Part shown: one piece after another, positions 1-8,300 of the stretch
Position numbering within the stretch: position 1 is the stretch's first letter
How the letters are laid out: each line of letters starts with the position of its first letter
Assembly: GCA_964533585.1 (NCBI GenBank)
Contig: CAZHMM010000001.1
Coordinates: forward strand, 1 to 64,000
Reading direction: 5' to 3'
DNA: 64,000 bases
Source: Elioraea sp964533585
GTDB taxonomy: Bacteria > Pseudomonadota > Alphaproteobacteria > Acetobacterales > Acetobacteraceae
Made by a program: the position numbers and the translations under genes
The notes under the pieces: model-generated
The model's database searches: none
What the model was told of the DNA's origin: nothing
What the model saw: only the letters and a program-made list of their open reading frames with translations

Positions 1-2
1 CT

Positions 3-668
3 GCCCCGCCCGCCCCGGCGGCGGTGGCGGCGTCCGCCCCTGCGTCCGCCCCTGCGGCCGCTGCCGCGCCGGCGCCGGCCGCGAAGGAACCGCCGCCGAA
101 GAAGCCCGTGCCGGCGAAGCCCCCGGTCGCTGCGAACGCCAATGCCGCCCCGCCCGCGGCTCCGCCGGCCGCCGCGCCGCAGCCGGAATTCGCCGTCGGC
201 GATCACGTGGTCTACCCGACCCACGGCGTCGGCCGCGTCACCGGCATCGTGAACGAGGAGATCGCCGGCCACCGGCTCACCCTGATCGTGGTCGAGTTCG
301 AGGAGAACCGGATGGTGCTTCGCGTGCCGGTCGCGAAGGCCAAGACGGCCGGGCTGCGCAAGCTCTCCTCGCGCAAGGCGATCGACCTCGCGCTCACCAC
401 GCTCAAGGGCCGCGCGCGCGTCAAGCGCACGATGTGGAGCCGCCGGGCGCAGGAATACGAGGCCAAGATCAACTCGGGCGATCCGATCGCGATCGCCGAG
501 GTGGTGCGCGACCTGCACCGCAACGCCGGTCAGCCCGACCAGTCCTTCAGCGAGCGGCAGATCTACGAGCAGGCGATGGACCGGCTCGCCGCCGAGCTCG
601 CCGCGATCGAGCAGGTCGACAAGCCGACCGCGGCGGCCAAGCTCGCCACCGTGCTGAAGGCGGCCTGA
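3..668 (+). CDS. CarD/CdnL-type transcriptional regulator, 5' end outside window
   Basis: The C-terminal two thirds match the CarD_CdnL_TRCF RNA-polymerase-interacting family: a Tudor-like start (FAVGDHVVYPTHGVGRV) followed by a helical domain ending in basic and acidic helices. In alphaproteobacteria such proteins bind the RNA polymerase beta subunit and stabilise open complexes, often at rRNA promoters. The first ~58 codons are a low-complexity Ala/Pro tract. A GTG at position 24 could start the protein, but the frame stays open and equally Ala/Pro-rich to the window edge, so the true start probably lies upstream. The Ala/Pro extension is longer than in CdnL-like proteins and is probably disordered. 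The family is clear; the start is not. Confidence 0.85.
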   Translation, partial: APPAPAAVAASAPASAPAAAAAPAPAAKEPPPKKPVPAKPPVAANANAAPPAAPPAAAPQPEFAVGDHVVYPTHGVGRVTGIVNEEIAGHRLTLIVVEFEENRMVLRVPVAKAKTAGLRKLSSRKAIDLALTTLKGRARVKRTMWSRRAQEYEAKINSGDPIAIAEVVRDLHRNAGQPDQSFSERQIYEQAMDRLAAELAAIEQVDKPTAAAKLATVLKAA

Positions 669-734
669 CCACCTGTCCTTGACAACCGGGGCGCGGTCGC
701 GCGCCGGCGCGAGCCGGGGCATGATCGCGCCCCG

Positions 735-1613
735 ATGACGCCGCCAGACGCCGCCCCCGCCCCGGACCGTTTCGCCAGGCTCGCGCCCGCCCGCCGCGTC
801 TGGGCGGTCGCGGCGGTGCGCGGCGAGCGCGCCCGGCTGTCCGCCCTGCACGCCGCACTCGAGACGCGGGTCTGGCTTGGCGACCGGCTGGTCTATCTCG
901 GCAACGTCCTGGGCATCGGCCCGGATGTCGGCGGCACGCTCGACGAGATCCTGCTGTTCCGCCGTGCCGTGCTCGCCCGTCCGGGCTTCGAGCCCGAGGA
1001 CGTGGTGCTGCTGCGCGGCGCGCAGGAGGAGATGCTGCACCGCCTGCTCCGGCTGCAATACGCGCCCGGGCCTGCGACCGCGGTGGAGGCGGTGCGCTGG
1101 ATGGCCGATCACGGCATCGGCGCGACCCTCGCCGCGTACGGCGCGACGGTCTCCGAGGGGCTGCGTGCGGCCGGCCAGGGTGCGGTCGAGCGGGCGCGCT
1201 GGACCGCCGGGCTGATGGCGGCGATCCGCGGCCGTCCGGGCCACGAGAACCTGCTGACGACGCTGAAACGCGCCGCCTTCACTGTGCCGCAGGATCTCGC
1301 CGGCGAGGCGCCCGGCGTGCTGTTCGTCGCCGCCGGGCTGAACCCCGACCGGCCGTTCGATGCTCAGGGCGATGCGTTCTGGTGGGACGATCCCGGCTTC
1401 GAGCGCGCCGCTGCCGGGACCGCCGGCGAGGACGGCGAGACCCGCGGCTGGGGCGGCTTCGCGCGGCTGGTGCGCGGGTTCAGCCGCCGTGCCGACGGTC
1501 CCGTGGAGCAGGGCTTCGGCGTGACGCTGGATGCCGGATGCGGCCTCGGCGGGAAGCTGGTCGCAGCGTGTTTCGCGCCGACCGGCGAGATCATCGAGGT
1601 GCTGGAGGCCTGA
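735..1613 (+). CDS. Metallophosphoesterase-fold protein lacking the metal ligands (putative pseudophosphatase)
   Basis: 292 residues with the outline of PPP/PrpE-type serine/threonine phosphatases in the usual order: strand plus turn at 22-30, LGNVLGIGP at 55-63 (family LGDyvDRGP), VLLRGAQEEM at 91-100 (family LRGNHE), FVAAGLNP at 197-204 (family FVHAG), VRGFS at 246-250 (family HGHT) and TLDAGCGLGGKL at 264-275 (family lDTGagyGGkL). Every residue that should bind metal is replaced: GDxHG reads AAVRG, GD reads GN, GNHE reads GAQE, FVHAG reads FVAAG. The fold looks kept and the frame is open and codon-biased like its neighbours, so it is not an obvious pseudogene. It probably acts as a binding or structural protein rather than a phosphatase. 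It follows the CarD gene by 66 bp. Confidence 0.6.
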   Translation: MTPPDAAPAPDRFARLAPARRVWAVAAVRGERARLSALHAALETRVWLGDRLVYLGNVLGIGPDVGGTLDEILLFRRAVLARPGFEPEDVVLLRGAQEEMLHRLLRLQYAPGPATAVEAVRWMADHGIGATLAAYGATVSEGLRAAGQGAVERARWTAGLMAAIRGRPGHENLLTTLKRAAFTVPQDLAGEAPGVLFVAAGLNPDRPFDAQGDAFWWDDPGFERAAAGTAGEDGETRGWGGFARLVRGFSRRADGPVEQGFGVTLDAGCGLGGKLVAACFAPTGEIIEVLEA

Positions 1614-1643
1614 TCGCGCGCCGGGTGCAGTCCCGGCAGGCGA

Positions 1644-1661
1644 CTGTCATCGAACTGTCAT
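1644..1661 (+). promoter_or_regulatory. Pho-box-like direct repeat upstream of the Na/Pi cotransporter
   Basis: Two perfect CTGTCAT heptamers (1644-1650 and 1655-1661) lie 11 bp apart start to start, which is the PhoB half-site sequence and spacing known from Enterobacteria and alphaproteobacteria. The downstream gene encodes a phosphate transporter with a PhoU-like domain, which fits. One caveat is that the second heptamer ends only 31 bp before the start codon, and an SD-like GAGGAGGA sits at 1676-1683. A classic promoter geometry would leave almost no leader. Confidence 0.6.
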
Positions 1662-1692
1662 ATAGTCGCCCGGTTGAGGAGGACCGTGCCTG

Positions 1693-3378
1693 ATGTCAGG
1701 GCAGATGCTGCTGCTGAACCTGCTCGGCGGTGTCGCCCTGCTGATCTGGGCGACCCGCATGGTGCGCACCGGCGTGCTGCGCGCCTTCGGCGAGCGGCTG
1801 CGCGGGCTGATCGCGCGCGCCACACGCAATCGCGTCGTGGCCTGCGCCGCCGGGGTCGCGACCGCGGCGACGCTGCAGAGCTCGACCGCGGCGGCGCTGC
1901 TGCTCACCTCCTTCGCCGAGCGCGGGCTGATTGCGCTCGCGCCGGCGCTCGCGGTGCTGCTCGGCGGCGATATCGGCTCGACGCTGGTGGTGCAGGCGAT
2001 GTCGTTCGATCCGCGCCCGCTGATCCCGGCCTTGCTGCTTGCCGGCACGCTCGCCTTCATGCTGTCCGAGAATGCGATCGTGAAGCAGCTCGGTCGGGTG
2101 GCGATCGGGCTCGGGCTGATGATCCTTGCCCTCGGCCTGATCGTCACGGCCTCGCAACCGCTCCGCGAGAACGGGCTGCTGATCGAGGTGCTGGCGCATC
2201 TCGGCGGCGAGCCTCTGCTTGCGCTCGCGATCGCGGCGATCCTGACCTGGCTGGTGCACTCCTCGGTCGCCGCGGTGCTGCTGTTCATCTCGCTGGCGCT
2301 CGCTGGCGTGCTCGATGCCGCGCTCGCCTTCACGCTCGTGCTGGGCGCGAATGTCGGCTCGGGGTTCATCCCGCTCGGCGTGAACCTGCGGGCCGCACCC
2401 GCGGTGCGACGGATGCTGGTCGGCAACCTGATGTTCCGCGCGCTGGGCGCGCTCGCTGCCCTGCCCTTCGTCGATCACGCCGCGGCGCTGCTCGTGCTGA
2501 TCGAGGGGGATGTCGCGCGCCAGACCGCGAACGCGCACACGCTGTTCAACCTGGCTCTGGCGCTCGTCTTCCTGCCGCTGACCGGGCCAGCGGCGAGGCT
2601 GCTGCGCCAGGTGCTGCCCGACCCGCTGCCGGCGCCGGGTGCGCAGCCGATCGGCCATCTCGACGAGGAGGCGCTGGATCGCCCGAACGTCGCGCTCTCG
2701 GCGGCCACGCGCGAGGTGATGCGGCTCGCCGACACCGTGGAGGTGATGCTGCGCGAGGCGATCCTGCCCTTCGAGCAGGCACACGCCGCGCGGCGCGAGG
2801 CGATCAAGCGGCTGGATGCCGAGGTCGACCGCGCACAGGAGGAGATCAAGCTCTACCTGACGCGCCTGACCCGCCGGCCGCTCAGCGAGGAGCAGTCGCG
2901 GACTGCCTTCGACCTGATCCTGTTCACCACGAATCTGGAGCATGTCGGCGACATCATCGACAAGACGCTGCTCGAGCTCGCGGCGAAGAAGCACCGGCTG
3001 CGCGTCTCGTTCTCGCAGGAGGGCTGGAGCGAGATTCAGCGCCTGCACACGCTGGCGGTCGAGCAGCTCCGCCTCGCGGTCGCGGTGTTCGTCACGCGCG
3101 ATGCCGAGATGGCGCGCCAGCTGGTGCTGGCGAAGGAGCAGGTCCGCGCGATCGAGCGCGAGGCGACCGAGAACCATCTGCGCCGGCTGCGCGAGGGCAC
3201 GCTCGCCTCGATCGAGACCTCGTCGATGCATCTCGACATCCTGCGCGACCTCAAGCGGGTGGTCGCGCATCTGACCGCGGTCGCGCACCCGATCCTGGAG
3301 AGCAAGGGCGAACTCAGATCATCGCGGCTGCGCGAGGCGGGGGTCGAGAGCGCCGGCACCGAGCCGCGTCCGGCGTGA
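1693..3378 (+). CDS. Na/Pi cotransporter family protein with C-terminal PhoU-like domain
   Basis: 561-residue inner-membrane protein of the PNaS (NptA/YjbB) family, predicted to move phosphate with sodium. The N-terminal half is hydrophobic with the two inverted-repeat signatures of the family, QSSTAA (62-67) and HSSVAA (189-194), each in a transmembrane hairpin. From about residue 340 the protein is soluble and helical, rich in Arg, Glu and Leu like PhoU repeats. The ATG at 1693 has an SD-like GAGGAGGA about 9 bp upstream; an ATG at 1705 is an alternative and matches typical family N-termini. A Pho-box-like repeat precedes it, suggesting induction by phosphate starvation. YjbB-type members can export phosphate, so the direction is not certain. 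Confidence 0.88.
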   Translation: MSGQMLLLNLLGGVALLIWATRMVRTGVLRAFGERLRGLIARATRNRVVACAAGVATAATLQSSTAAALLLTSFAERGLIALAPALAVLLGGDIGSTLVVQAMSFDPRPLIPALLLAGTLAFMLSENAIVKQLGRVAIGLGLMILALGLIVTASQPLRENGLLIEVLAHLGGEPLLALAIAAILTWLVHSSVAAVLLFISLALAGVLDAALAFTLVLGANVGSGFIPLGVNLRAAPAVRRMLVGNLMFRALGALAALPFVDHAAALLVLIEGDVARQTANAHTLFNLALALVFLPLTGPAARLLRQVLPDPLPAPGAQPIGHLDEEALDRPNVALSAATREVMRLADTVEVMLREAILPFEQAHAARREAIKRLDAEVDRAQEEIKLYLTRLTRRPLSEEQSRTAFDLILFTTNLEHVGDIIDKTLLELAAKKHRLRVSFSQEGWSEIQRLHTLAVEQLRLAVAVFVTRDAEMARQLVLAKEQVRAIEREATENHLRRLREGTLASIETSSMHLDILRDLKRVVAHLTAVAHPILESKGELRSSRLREAGVESAGTEPRPA

Positions 3379-3381
3379 CAT

Positions 3382-3413
3382 GAAAAAGGGCCCGGGGAGC
3401 GATCCCCGGGCCC
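3382..3413 (-). terminator. Intrinsic terminator of the BAX-inhibitor gene
   Basis: Perfect 10-bp GC stem (3388-3397 with 3404-3413) and a 6-nt loop, followed on the minus strand by five T residues (3387-3383). It lies between two convergent genes. The T run is only on the minus-strand side, so it mainly serves the leftward gene but may also stop rightward transcription. Confidence 0.8.
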
Positions 3414-3438
3414 TCGGTCGTTCAGCCCTCGGCGTGGA

Positions 3439-4221
3439 CTACTCGTTCCGCTGACCGAAGAGCTGCAGCAGCATCATGAACAGGTTGATGAAGTTGAGGT
3501 AGAGCGCCAGCGCGTCCATCACGGTGCGCTTGCCGGCGAGCTCGGTGCCCTCGGCATAGGCATGCTGGATGTAGTCGTTCTTGATCCGCTGGGTGTCCCA
3601 GGCGGTCAGGCCGACGAACACGAGCACGCCGATCACGCTGATCGCGAAGTGCAGCGCCGAGGAGGCGAGGAAGATGTTCACCACCATCGCGATGATGATG
3701 CCGATCAGGCCCATGATCAGGAACGAGCCCATCTTCGACAGATCGCGCTGGGTGGTGTAGCCCCAGATGCTCATCGCCGCGAAGGTCGCCGCGGTGATGA
3801 AGAACACGCGCGCGATGCTCTCGCCGGTGAACACCAGGAAGATGTTCGTCAGGCTGAGTCCCATCGCGCCGGCGAACAGCCAGAACAGCCCCTGCGCGGC
3901 CGTCTTCGACAGCTTGTTGATGCCGAAGCTCAGCACCAGGATGAAGGCGAGCGGGCTCAGCATCGCCACCCAGGCGAGGATGGTCGGCTGGCGGATGATG
4001 CCGGCCGGGGTCTGCACCGGGGCGTAAAGCAGCTGCAAGAGCGCCGGCGTGGTCGCGAACAGCAGCGCGATGATGCCGGTCAGCAGCAGGCCTGACGCCA
4101 TGTAGTTGTAGACGCCGAGCAGGTACTTCCGAAGGCCGGTATCCAGCCGCGCGGCGTCCACGCCGGCGGACGGTACCGTCTGCGTTGCGCCATAGGCGCG
4201 GGTTTCCGGAGTCCAGGCCAT
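3439..4221 (-). CDS. Bax inhibitor-1/YccA family membrane protein
   Basis: 260 residues with about seven transmembrane helices, the conserved BI-1 pattern including GLSLTNIFLVF in the middle and the C-terminal ALALYLNFINLFMMLLQLFG segment. Bacterial BI-1 proteins are inner-membrane proteins; a pH-sensitive calcium leak is described for BsYetJ and an FtsH link for E. coli YccA. The ATG at 4221 is preferred because a GGGAGG lies about 12 bp upstream. A TTG at 4233 would extend it by four codons but would sit directly on that SD. It is a single-gene unit ending at a strong terminator. Confidence 0.9.
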   Translation of the reverse strand: MAWTPETRAYGATQTVPSAGVDAARLDTGLRKYLLGVYNYMASGLLLTGIIALLFATTPALLQLLYAPVQTPAGIIRQPTILAWVAMLSPLAFILVLSFGINKLSKTAAQGLFWLFAGAMGLSLTNIFLVFTGESIARVFFITAATFAAMSIWGYTTQRDLSKMGSFLIMGLIGIIIAMVVNIFLASSALHFAISVIGVLVFVGLTAWDTQRIKNDYIQHAYAEGTELAGKRTVMDALALYLNFINLFMMLLQLFGQRNE

Positions 4222-4312
4222 GGTTTGAGACAACCTCCCGTGGGTTGGAGCCAGACGCCGCCGAATATGGGCGGGCCGGGTCAGGAATCAAATGAAATCG
4301 CGAGCAGCGGCG

Positions 4313-6895
4313 CTACTCGGTGCGCAGCAGCGGCGCCGGCTTCGCCCGGAGTGCGGCCGCGGTGCCGAGCCAGCCGAACGCGACCGTCAGCGCCACGCAT
4401 GCCAGGATGGTCACGCTCAGCGTGCCGGGCAGAAACGCCCAATCGGCGCGCATGACATAGGTGGTGACGGCCCAGGACGCCGCCGAACCGACCGCCGCGG
4501 CGAGCAGCCCGGCGGCGGCGCCGAGGATGCCGAATTCCACCAGATAGGCGGCGAGGATCTGCCGCCGGGTCGCGCCCAGCGTCTTCAGCACCACCGCGTC
4601 GCGGATGCGCTGGCGTCGGCCGGCCGCGATCGCGCCGGCCAGCACCAGCGCCCCCGACAGCAGGGTGATGCCGCCGGTCGAGGAGAGCGCGTCGCCGATC
4701 CGGCCCAGCAGCTGATTCACCGAATCGAGCGCGTCGCGCACCCGGATCGCCGAGACGTTCGGCAGGGCGTCGGTGACGGCGCGCATCAGCGCCGCCTCGG
4801 CCGAGGGCAGCGCATGCACCGTGGCGACGTGCGTGTGCGGTGCGGCCTCCAGCAGGCCGGGCGAGGCGATCAGGGTGAAGTTCAGCCCGAAGCTCCGCCA
4901 GTCGATGACGCGCAGGCTGGCGATGCGCAGGTCGAGGTCGCGCCCGAGCACGTTCACCGTCAGCCGGTCGCCGACGCCGATGCCCCAGCCATTCGCCAGC
5001 CGGGCGTCGAACGACACCAGCGGCTCGCCGCGGTAGTCGGGCGCCCACCACGATCCCGCGACCAGCCGCGTGCCCTCGGGCGGGGTCGCGGCATAGGTCA
5101 GCCCGCGATCGCCGCGCAGCGCCCAGGCCGTGTCCTCGCTCGCCTGGACCTGCTCGGCGGGCGTGCCGTTCACGGCGACGATGCGCGCGCGCAAGGACGG
5201 CACGCGCGCGATCTCGCCCACGCCCTGGACCGACCCGGCAAGCGCGTCGAACCGCGCCACCTGGTCGTTCTGGATGTCGATGAAGAAGAACGCGGGCGCG
5301 CGCTCGGGCAGGCGTTCGCCCACCTGCCGCTGGAGATTGCCCTGGATCATCGCCACCGAGGCGAGGGTGGAGAGCCCGAGGCCCAGCGAGACGAGCATCA
5401 GGGCGGTGGCCGCGCCCGGGCGGTGCAGGTTGGCGAGCCCGAGGCGGAGCGCGGGCGGCAGGTGGCGCGGCGCGGCGGCCGCGGCACGCTGCACCGCCCA
5501 GCCACCAAGCCGGAACAGCAGCAGCGTGCCGGCGGCGGCGGCGCAGAACGCCGCGGCGAAATGCCGGTCCTGTGCCACCGCCACCACCAGCCCGACCAGC
5601 GCGGCGGCGAGCGCGACATTCGCCGCGATCACCCAGGCGCGGGGCCACGCGCGGGCCTGCGCGACATCGTCGCGGAACAGCGCCACGCCGGGGATCTCGC
5701 GCGCGCGGGCGAGCGGCCAGAGCGCGAAGGTCGCGGCGGTGAGCAGCCCGAACAGCGCGGCCAGCGCCAGCGGCACCGGGTAGAGCCCGAAGCGCGGCGG
5801 CACCGGCAGCACATCGGCGAGCAGGGTGGCGGCAAGCCAAGGCGCACCGGTGCCGACCACGAGGCCGATCGTGATGCCGAGCAGCGCGATCGCGCCGAGC
5901 TGGATCGCGTAGGTCGCGAACACCACCGAGGCCGGGGCGCCGAGGCATTTCAGCGTCGCGATGGTGCGCCGGCGGCTCTCCAGCCAGGCCCGCACGCCGT
6001 TCACCACGCCGATTCCGCCGACCAGCAGCGCGGTCAGCCCGACCAGGGTGAGGAACAGCGCGGTCTGCTCGACGAATCGGATCACCCCCGGCGCGGCCTC
6101 GGTGTAGCTGCGGATGCGCCAGCCGCCCTCGGGAAAGGTCGCGCGCAGGCTTGCGATGAAGGCGCGCACATCCGCGCCCTCGGGCAGACGCACGCGGTAG
6201 TCGAAACGGACGAGGCTGCCGGGCTGCACCAGCCCGGTCGCCTCCAGCGCGTCCAGGCTGATCATCGCGCGCGGCCCGAACACGGTGGGTCGCGCCACCC
6301 GGTCGGGCTCCTCGGCGATCGCACCCGCCACCACGAAGCTGGCGTCGCCGACCCGCACGCGCTGCCCGGGCGAAAGCCCAAGCCGCTGCATCACCACGGG
6401 CTCGACCGCGACCCGCGGCAGGCCATCCTGCGGGGCGAGGCCAGCGACGAAGTCGGACACACCCTCGATCCGCGCCTGCCCATAGAGCGGATAGGCCGGT
6501 CCGACCGCCTTCAGCTCGACCAGCATGCGGTCGCGCGCGCCGTCCTCGACCACCAGCATCGAGCGCATCTCGACCACCTCGGCGACACGCCCGCCGCGCG
6601 CGGCGATCCAGTCCAGCGCGTTGCGCTCGATCGGCCGGTTGCCGGACGAGACTTCGAGATCGCCGCCGAGGATGCGCTGCCCGTCCGCGCGCATCCCCTC
6701 CAGCACGGCGCTAGTGAGCGTGCCGACCCCGGCGATGGCGGCGACGCCGAGGGCCAGACAGGCGATGACGATGCGCAGGCCCCGCGTGCCGCCGCGCAGT
6801 TCGCGCAGCGCCAGTCGCCAGGCGGTGGCGAGCACCGATCCCTGTCCACCCTTGGCTGCCACCGCCGGGCGGGGCGGCGCGAGCGTCCCTTCCAT
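4313..6895 (-). CDS. ybbP: ABC transporter permease of the YbbP/FtsX family
   Basis: 860-residue permease with one N-terminal helix (about 39-62), a large periplasmic MacB-PCD-like region, a first FtsX core (about 260-430), a second periplasmic domain and a C-terminal FtsX core (about 745-850). This double-FtsX layout is typical of YbbP. The start codon overlaps the stop of the ATPase gene by 1 bp (TGATG), so the two are translationally coupled. The pair lies next to a divergent TesA-type esterase, the same neighbourhood as ybbA-ybbP/tesA in E. coli. The substrate is unknown; a role in lipid or lipoprotein export is inferred only from related FtsX transporters. Confidence 0.87.
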   Translation of the reverse strand: MEGTLAPPRPAVAAKGGQGSVLATAWRLALRELRGGTRGLRIVIACLALGVAAIAGVGTLTSAVLEGMRADGQRILGGDLEVSSGNRPIERNALDWIAARGGRVAEVVEMRSMLVVEDGARDRMLVELKAVGPAYPLYGQARIEGVSDFVAGLAPQDGLPRVAVEPVVMQRLGLSPGQRVRVGDASFVVAGAIAEEPDRVARPTVFGPRAMISLDALEATGLVQPGSLVRFDYRVRLPEGADVRAFIASLRATFPEGGWRIRSYTEAAPGVIRFVEQTALFLTLVGLTALLVGGIGVVNGVRAWLESRRRTIATLKCLGAPASVVFATYAIQLGAIALLGITIGLVVGTGAPWLAATLLADVLPVPPRFGLYPVPLALAALFGLLTAATFALWPLARAREIPGVALFRDDVAQARAWPRAWVIAANVALAAALVGLVVAVAQDRHFAAAFCAAAAGTLLLFRLGGWAVQRAAAAAPRHLPPALRLGLANLHRPGAATALMLVSLGLGLSTLASVAMIQGNLQRQVGERLPERAPAFFFIDIQNDQVARFDALAGSVQGVGEIARVPSLRARIVAVNGTPAEQVQASEDTAWALRGDRGLTYAATPPEGTRLVAGSWWAPDYRGEPLVSFDARLANGWGIGVGDRLTVNVLGRDLDLRIASLRVIDWRSFGLNFTLIASPGLLEAAPHTHVATVHALPSAEAALMRAVTDALPNVSAIRVRDALDSVNQLLGRIGDALSSTGGITLLSGALVLAGAIAAGRRQRIRDAVVLKTLGATRRQILAAYLVEFGILGAAAGLLAAAVGSAASWAVTTYVMRADWAFLPGTLSVTILACVALTVAFGWLGTAAALRAKPAPLLRTE

Positions 6896-7623
6896 CAGGC
6901 CGCCTCGGGCAGCGAAGGATGGTCGGAGACCACGCGGCCGTCGGCGAGCGAGACGATCCGGCCGCAGCGGTGCGCGAGGTCCTGGTCGTGGGTGATGAGC
7001 ACCAGCGTCGTGCCGTGCCGCGCGCGCAGCCCGAACAGGAGCTCGATCACCTGCGCGCCGGTGGCCTGGTCGAGATTCCCCGTGGGCTCGTCGGCGAGGA
7101 TGATCGCGGGCTCGGCGACGAAGGCGCGGGCGAGGGCGACACGCTGCTGCTCGCCGCCCGAGAGCTGGGCGGGGTAGTGGCGGATGCGGTGGCCGAGGCC
7201 GACACTCTCCAGCGCCGTGCGCGCGCGGGCGAACGCATCGCGGACGCCGGCGAATTCGAGCGGAATCGCGACGTTCTCCTCCGCCGTCATGGTGGGCACG
7301 AGGTGGAAGGACTGGAACACGATGCCGACATGGTCGCGCCGGAACCGCGCGAGCGCGTCCTCGTCGAGCGCTCCGAGGTCGTGGCCGGCGACCCGCACCG
7401 TGCCGCCCGTGGGGCGGTCGAGCCCACCGAGCAGCATCATCAGGGTGGACTTGCCCGAGCCCGAGGGGCCGACGACGCCGACCGCCTCGCCCTCGGCCAC
7501 CGACAACGTGATGCCGCGCAGGATGTTGACCTGGCCGGCCTGCGACGCCACCGTGAAGTGGAGGTCGCGCACGTCGATCAGGCTGTCGCCGCCCGGCCGT
7601 GCGGGGTTAACCAAGGCGTCCAT
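6895..7623 (-). CDS. ybbA: ABC transporter ATP-binding protein, YbbA/LolD type
   Basis: 242-residue ATPase with an intact Walker A (GPSGSGKST, 52-60), Q-loop Gln104, signature LSGGEQQ (154-160) and Walker B ILADEP (175-180). It pairs with the downstream FtsX-like permease, to which it is translationally coupled. Its ATG occupies 7621-7623 inside a CATG palindrome that also holds the proposed ATG of the divergent esterase. A GGAGG lies about 11 bp upstream on the minus strand. Confidence 0.92.
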   Translation of the reverse strand: MDALVNPARPGGDSLIDVRDLHFTVASQAGQVNILRGITLSVAEGEAVGVVGPSGSGKSTLMMLLGGLDRPTGGTVRVAGHDLGALDEDALARFRRDHVGIVFQSFHLVPTMTAEENVAIPLEFAGVRDAFARARTALESVGLGHRIRHYPAQLSGGEQQRVALARAFVAEPAIILADEPTGNLDQATGAQVIELLFGLRARHGTTLVLITHDQDLAHRCGRIVSLADGRVVSDHPSLPEAA

Positions 7624-8299
7624 GTCAGGGAAGTCCTCCAGAGATCACCAGGGATATGGCCGTGGCCCGGGCCGCCGCAAAGCGCTGGCGCTGACCGCGG
7701 CCGCCCTTCTCACGCCCATGTCAGGCACGGCCGAGGCGCGCGAGGTGCGGATTCTCGCCCTCGGCGACAGCCTCACCGCGGGCTACGGGCTCGCGCGCTC
7801 GGAAGGGTTCGTCGCCCAGCTCGAAGCGGCGCTGCGGGCGAGGGGCGTGCCGGCGCGCGTGCTGGACGGCGGCGTCTCGGGCGACACGACCGCCGGGGGG
7901 CGCGCACGGCTCGACTGGGCGCTCGCCGACCGGCCGGACGTCGCGATCGTCGCGCTCGGCGGCAATGACGGGCTGCGCGCGATCCCGCCCGAGGCGACCT
8001 ATGCCAACCTGGATGCGATCCTGCGCCGGCTGGCCGAGCGCAACGTGCCCGCCCTGCTGGCCGGGATGCTGGCGCCGCCCAATCTCGGCGCCGAATACGG
8101 CGAGGCGTTCCGCGGCGCGTTCGAACGGCTCTCGCGCGAGCATGACGTGGTGTTCTATCCGTTCTTCCTCGACGGCGTGGCGGCCGAGCCGGCGCTCAAC
8201 CAGCCCGACGGAATCCACCCGAACGCGCGCGGCGTCGCGGAGATGGTCGAGCGCATCCTGCCCGCGGTCGAGCGGCTGATCGAGAAGGCGAGGTCGTGA
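7622..8299 (+). CDS. tesA: Arylesterase / lysophospholipase L1-like, TesA family (GDSL hydrolase)
   Basis: 225-residue SGNH hydrolase: GDSLTAGYG with nucleophile Ser50, the block II region near VSGDTTAGG, LGGNDGLRA with Asn115, and DGIHPN with Asp196/His199 completing the triad. A basic stretch (GRRKALAL) and an Ala/Leu-rich core at 19-38 form a signal peptide, so the enzyme should be periplasmic. The first in-frame ATG that includes this signal is at 7622; a start at 7718 would delete it. The start therefore overlaps the divergent YbbA start. The thpR gene begins 1 bp after its stop. Confidence 0.88.
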   Translation: MSGKSSRDHQGYGRGPGRRKALALTAAALLTPMSGTAEAREVRILALGDSLTAGYGLARSEGFVAQLEAALRARGVPARVLDGGVSGDTTAGGRARLDWALADRPDVAIVALGGNDGLRAIPPEATYANLDAILRRLAERNVPALLAGMLAPPNLGAEYGEAFRGAFERLSREHDVVFYPFFLDGVAAEPALNQPDGIHPNARGVAEMVERILPAVERLIEKARS

Positions 8300-8300
8300 C

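Noticed and set aside
4292..7177. Very long open frame on the plus strand antisense to ybbP and ybbA
   Set aside because: Arg/Gln/His/Ala-rich product without domains. It mirrors the strong third-position GC of the real minus-strand genes.
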